Source: an uncultured bacterium (lineage in GTDB: Bacteria; Krumholzibacteriota; Krumholzibacteriia; LZORAL124-64-63). From it: a stretch of 64,000 nt of DNA. The notes beneath the pieces are model-generated. The model worked only from the letters and a program-made list of their open reading frames with translations, had not been told where the DNA came from and made no database searches. The stretch is from the NCBI GenBank assembly GCA_937910695.1, contig CALEMW010000068.1, forward strand, positions 1-64,000, read 5' to 3'. Positions 61,570 through 64,000 of the stretch are shown piece by piece; within the stretch, counting starts at the first letter, position 1; every line of letters begins with the position of its first letter. The translations under genes and the position numbers were made by a program.

Positions 61570-61899
61570 TCAGTCCCAGAAGTGGCCCCACCACAAGAAC
61601 AGCATGTAGCGCATCTGCTCCACTTCAATCTCCTCGTCCTCCCCCCAGGACGCCTGCTCCGCCTCCGGGAGCGTGCACATCTCCTCCTTGATGCTCTTGT
61701 CCAGCCAGAAGCAGATGTGCTCGAGAATGCCCTTCCACTGCTCCAAGGACAGGTCCAGAGGGTACGAGTGGACGCGCGCCCGGAAATCCTCCAGCGCGTG
61801 CAAGATGATCTGGTCCAACATCGTGTTGGGGGCCCAGTAGTCGCTGCCCTCCGTCGCGATGTTGCACACCCCTGTGTCGTTGTTCACGTAGGCCAGCAT
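61570..61899 (-). CDS. Hypothetical protein
   Basis: Start MLAYVNNDTGVCNIATEG. Confidence 0.55.
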   Translation of the reverse strand: MLAYVNNDTGVCNIATEGSDYWAPNTMLDQIILHALEDFRARVHSYPLDLSLEQWKGILEHICFWLDKSIKEEMCTLPEAEQASWGEDEEIEVEQMRYMLFLWWGHFWD

Positions 61900-61900
61900 C

Positions 61901-62371
61901 TCATTTCCTCCTGATGGCTCCGTTGAGCGCCTCTTGCACGTCCCGCCGGTGCCCTGCCTCGCGGATGTCGTTCTGCTTGTCCTTGAGGAACTCCAGAAAT
62001 CTCCGACAGTCCTTGTCGGAGATGTACACAATCACCCCCGGGAACCTGGAGAGGCGCCGGTAGTTGCGCCCTGCGTGCATCTTCTTCGGGGCGGCCTGGA
62101 GAAGGGTCAGCACACCACCCACCTGGTGCTCCCAACACGAGATGTACCTCTGGGTGCCGAGTTGGAGGCGCACAGAGGGCTCGTTGAGCATCATCATCCC
62201 ACCCAGGTCAATGTGGTTGTTCTCCGTGTGCTGCACCTTCAGCACCGCGGCCCCATACCTCTCGGCCATGTAGGCTGTGCGCGCCCGCGCGAAGTGCGGG
62301 TGGCACAAAGACGGGGCGTAGGAGGTCTTGGGGACCTTTGAATCCTCATATGTCATGTAGATCCACTGCAT
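61901..62371 (-). CDS. Hypothetical protein
   Basis: Start MQWIYMTYEDSKVPKTSY; ATGA overlap. Confidence 0.55.
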   Translation of the reverse strand: MQWIYMTYEDSKVPKTSYAPSLCHPHFARARTAYMAERYGAAVLKVQHTENNHIDLGGMMMLNEPSVRLQLGTQRYISCWEHQVGGVLTLLQAAPKKMHAGRNYRRLSRFPGVIVYISDKDCRRFLEFLKDKQNDIREAGHRRDVQEALNGAIRRK

Positions 62372-63018
62372 CAGAACATCCTCCCCAGCCCACGGGACAG
62401 GGCCTCCAAGAAGTCGTTGTTCATGCCGTGGATCCTCCGCGTCTTGGCCTCTGGGAACCTCTCGGTCATCCAGATCATCTCGCGCATGGCCATCCCGACC
62501 AGGGAGGGGCCATCCCCGACGAACAAATCGAAGAAGACCCCGTCGAAGTCCCGTTCCCTGGCCTCCGTGACGTCCGGGAAGTCGTGCCAGTCCATCACCA
62601 CGACCTCGATGGGGGTGTCCAGCTCGTCCAGAGAGGGCAGGACCAGGTCCACAACATCCTGCGACCTCTCCACCACCACGATGTCCTCCACATGCTCCTC
62701 GGCGTCCAGGGCGTGGAGGATGAGCCCCAGGCCCAGGCCAGCCACGAGCACCCGGCCGGAGTAGTACTCCGCGTGCTTCTTCATCATCCACCAGTGGGGC
62801 GGGTCATCCACCATCACCGTCTTGCCACCCACCTTCAGCACCGTGATGGGCAGCCTCTCCACCGCCTCGTACAGCGCATGCTCCTCTCCGTCCGGGTCCG
62901 GGACGTGGTACAGCTCGTAGGGGCCCGGCTCGTAGAACTCCGTCACGACCTCCGCCTCCCCCACCTTCTTGCGGGGGAGGCGGTGGGCTGGGGTCTCCCA
63001 GCTACTCAGGCGTTGCAT
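62371..63018 (-). CDS. Spermidine synthase/methyltransferase-like Rossmann protein
   Basis: GRVLVAGLGLGLILHALDAEEHVEDIVVVERSQDVVDLVLP...VVVMDWHDFPD...DFDGVFFDLFVG. Confidence 0.65.
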   Translation of the reverse strand: MQRLSSWETPAHRLPRKKVGEAEVVTEFYEPGPYELYHVPDPDGEEHALYEAVERLPITVLKVGGKTVMVDDPPHWWMMKKHAEYYSGRVLVAGLGLGLILHALDAEEHVEDIVVVERSQDVVDLVLPSLDELDTPIEVVVMDWHDFPDVTEARERDFDGVFFDLFVGDGPSLVGMAMREMIWMTERFPEAKTRRIHGMNNDFLEALSRGLGRMF

Positions 63019-63349
63019 CCGGCACCTCCGGCGCGAAGTCGAACACCTCCTGCTCCCCGTCGGGGGAGACCACCACCAGGGGGTTGAGGCGAAAGAGACC
63101 CCCGCCGGCGTAGTTGCAGCCGTTGGTGTTGTCGTCACCCTTCTCCTGGTACTGCTTGCCTTCGAGCCACCTGCCGATGCAGGAGAAGCCCACGGCTGTC
63201 TCCGGGGCCCCCGAGTCCTTGAACTCCTGGATGGACTGCACGCGGGCGCACACGGGGCAGATGAACTTCCACTGCATCGGGTCCTCGCCGAAGCGCTTGC
63301 GCATCTCGGCGCCCCACTCGTCCTGGGTCATGCGCTTCTTACTCATCAT
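63002..63349 (-). CDS. Hypothetical protein with CxxC
   Basis: WKFICPVCARVQSIQEF. Confidence 0.55.
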   Translation of the reverse strand: MMSKKRMTQDEWGAEMRKRFGEDPMQWKFICPVCARVQSIQEFKDSGAPETAVGFSCIGRWLEGKQYQEKGDDNTNGCNYAGGGLFRLNPLVVVSPDGEQEVFDFAPEVPDATPE

Positions 63350-63590
63350 CGCCTCCGTAGAGCTTCACCTTCTTCAGCGCCGCGAGGTTCACAACACCGA
63401 CCCCCATCTCCTCAACCACCCGACCCTCCTTGATGGCATCCCGGACCTCCAGCAGGTTGTCATGGCCGCACTCCGGGCAGATGAAGGACTTCTGATCGTA
63501 GTGCGCCACGGCACAGCCCTCGCGGCCGTCGGGGCACGGAGTGAGCTTTGACTGGAAGCTCGCCCCACACCCGAAGCATTTAATCTGCAT
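63339..63590 (-). CDS. Small zinc-ribbon protein
   Basis: MQIKCFGCGASFQSK...FICPECGHDNLLEV. Confidence 0.6.
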   Translation of the reverse strand: MQIKCFGCGASFQSKLTPCPDGREGCAVAHYDQKSFICPECGHDNLLEVRDAIKEGRVVEEMGVGVVNLAALKKVKLYGGDDE

Positions 63591-63993
63591 CACGGTCCTC
63601 CAAGATCTCCTTCTTCTGCTCGGCGATGTCGAACTCCTCCTCGCCGCAGACGGTGCAGGTCCAGGGGGTGTAGGTCTTGTGGATCGCATCCACCAGCAGC
63701 ATCGCCGCGAGCACCACCTCCTTGGGGTATTCACTGCCCCCCATCTCACCGTCGGGATCTCCGTACTCGTCGTCGAGGTTCTCGTAGATGGGCTCGAGGA
63801 TGCCGAGGTGGTTCACCTCGTCCCCCATCTTCGTGCGCCGCCAGGCGTAGACCGTGATCTTGTCCGGCAGCTCCTCGATCTCCTTGTAGGTCATCCCGTC
63901 CATCATCTCGCCGACCGCCTCCGCCGGGTCCTCGTGAGACAGGCGCTCCTCGTCCTTGCTGACCGAGAAGAAGGTGGGCGGATCGGGCTCCAC
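63580..63993 (-). CDS. Hypothetical protein with CxxC (may extend past right edge)
   Basis: TCTVCGEEEFDIAEQ. Confidence 0.5.
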   Translation of the reverse strand: MEPDPPTFFSVSKDEERLSHEDPAEAVGEMMDGMTYKEIEELPDKITVYAWRRTKMGDEVNHLGILEPIYENLDDEYGDPDGEMGGSEYPKEVVLAAMLLVDAIHKTYTPWTCTVCGEEEFDIAEQKKEILEDRDAD

Positions 63994-64000
63994 CTCGGGG

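Noticed and set aside
1-64000. Diversity-generating retroelement or retron
   Set aside because: No reverse-transcriptase-like ORF and no template/variable repeat pair found.

Overview
64 kb of a large, GC-rich tailed-phage (myovirus-like) genome or prophage. There are no rRNA, tRNA or CRISPR genes that I could support. Left part (1-26.7 kb, almost all minus strand): tail/baseplate/structural module (baseplate J-like protein, BIG2-domain protein, repetitive fiber-like protein, 1054-aa baseplate/hub-like protein, 1250-aa tape-measure-like protein). Inserted in it are an MurG/GT28-like glycosyltransferase fused to an NlpC/P60-like domain, a sigma-70-like factor and an HAD-like phosphatase. Right part (26.7-64 kb): compact early/middle operons with a WGR-ATP ligase, endolysin, GroES-like protein, TSCPD protein, RNase HII, sliding clamp, RlpA-like protein, DHH phosphoesterase, NADAR/YbiA, membrane zincin, kinase-SNF2 helicase fusion, DnaJ, YkgJ-like, HAD, GIY-YIG, cupin and methyltransferase-like genes, plus many small zinc-ribbon proteins. 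The standout is a 905-nt non-coding array at 57604-58508. It has 26 copies of an 8-nt motif A (GGGTGTCY) strictly alternating with 25 copies of an 8-nt motif B (GGCNCGCT). Motifs are separated by 50 unique segments, 40 of them exactly 10 nt (period 18/36 nt). The array lies immediately 5' of a gene for an IS110/Tnp_20-like protein that carries inserted CxxC zinc motifs and lacks the RuvC-like nuclease domain. The gene and array are separated by a terminator and a phage promoter-like motif. I know of no described element with this architecture. It is my candidate for the undescribed system. Two other genome-scale patterns are a recurrent GGNATAAG promoter-like motif and a recurrent FxDExEKIA peptide shared by unrelated proteins.
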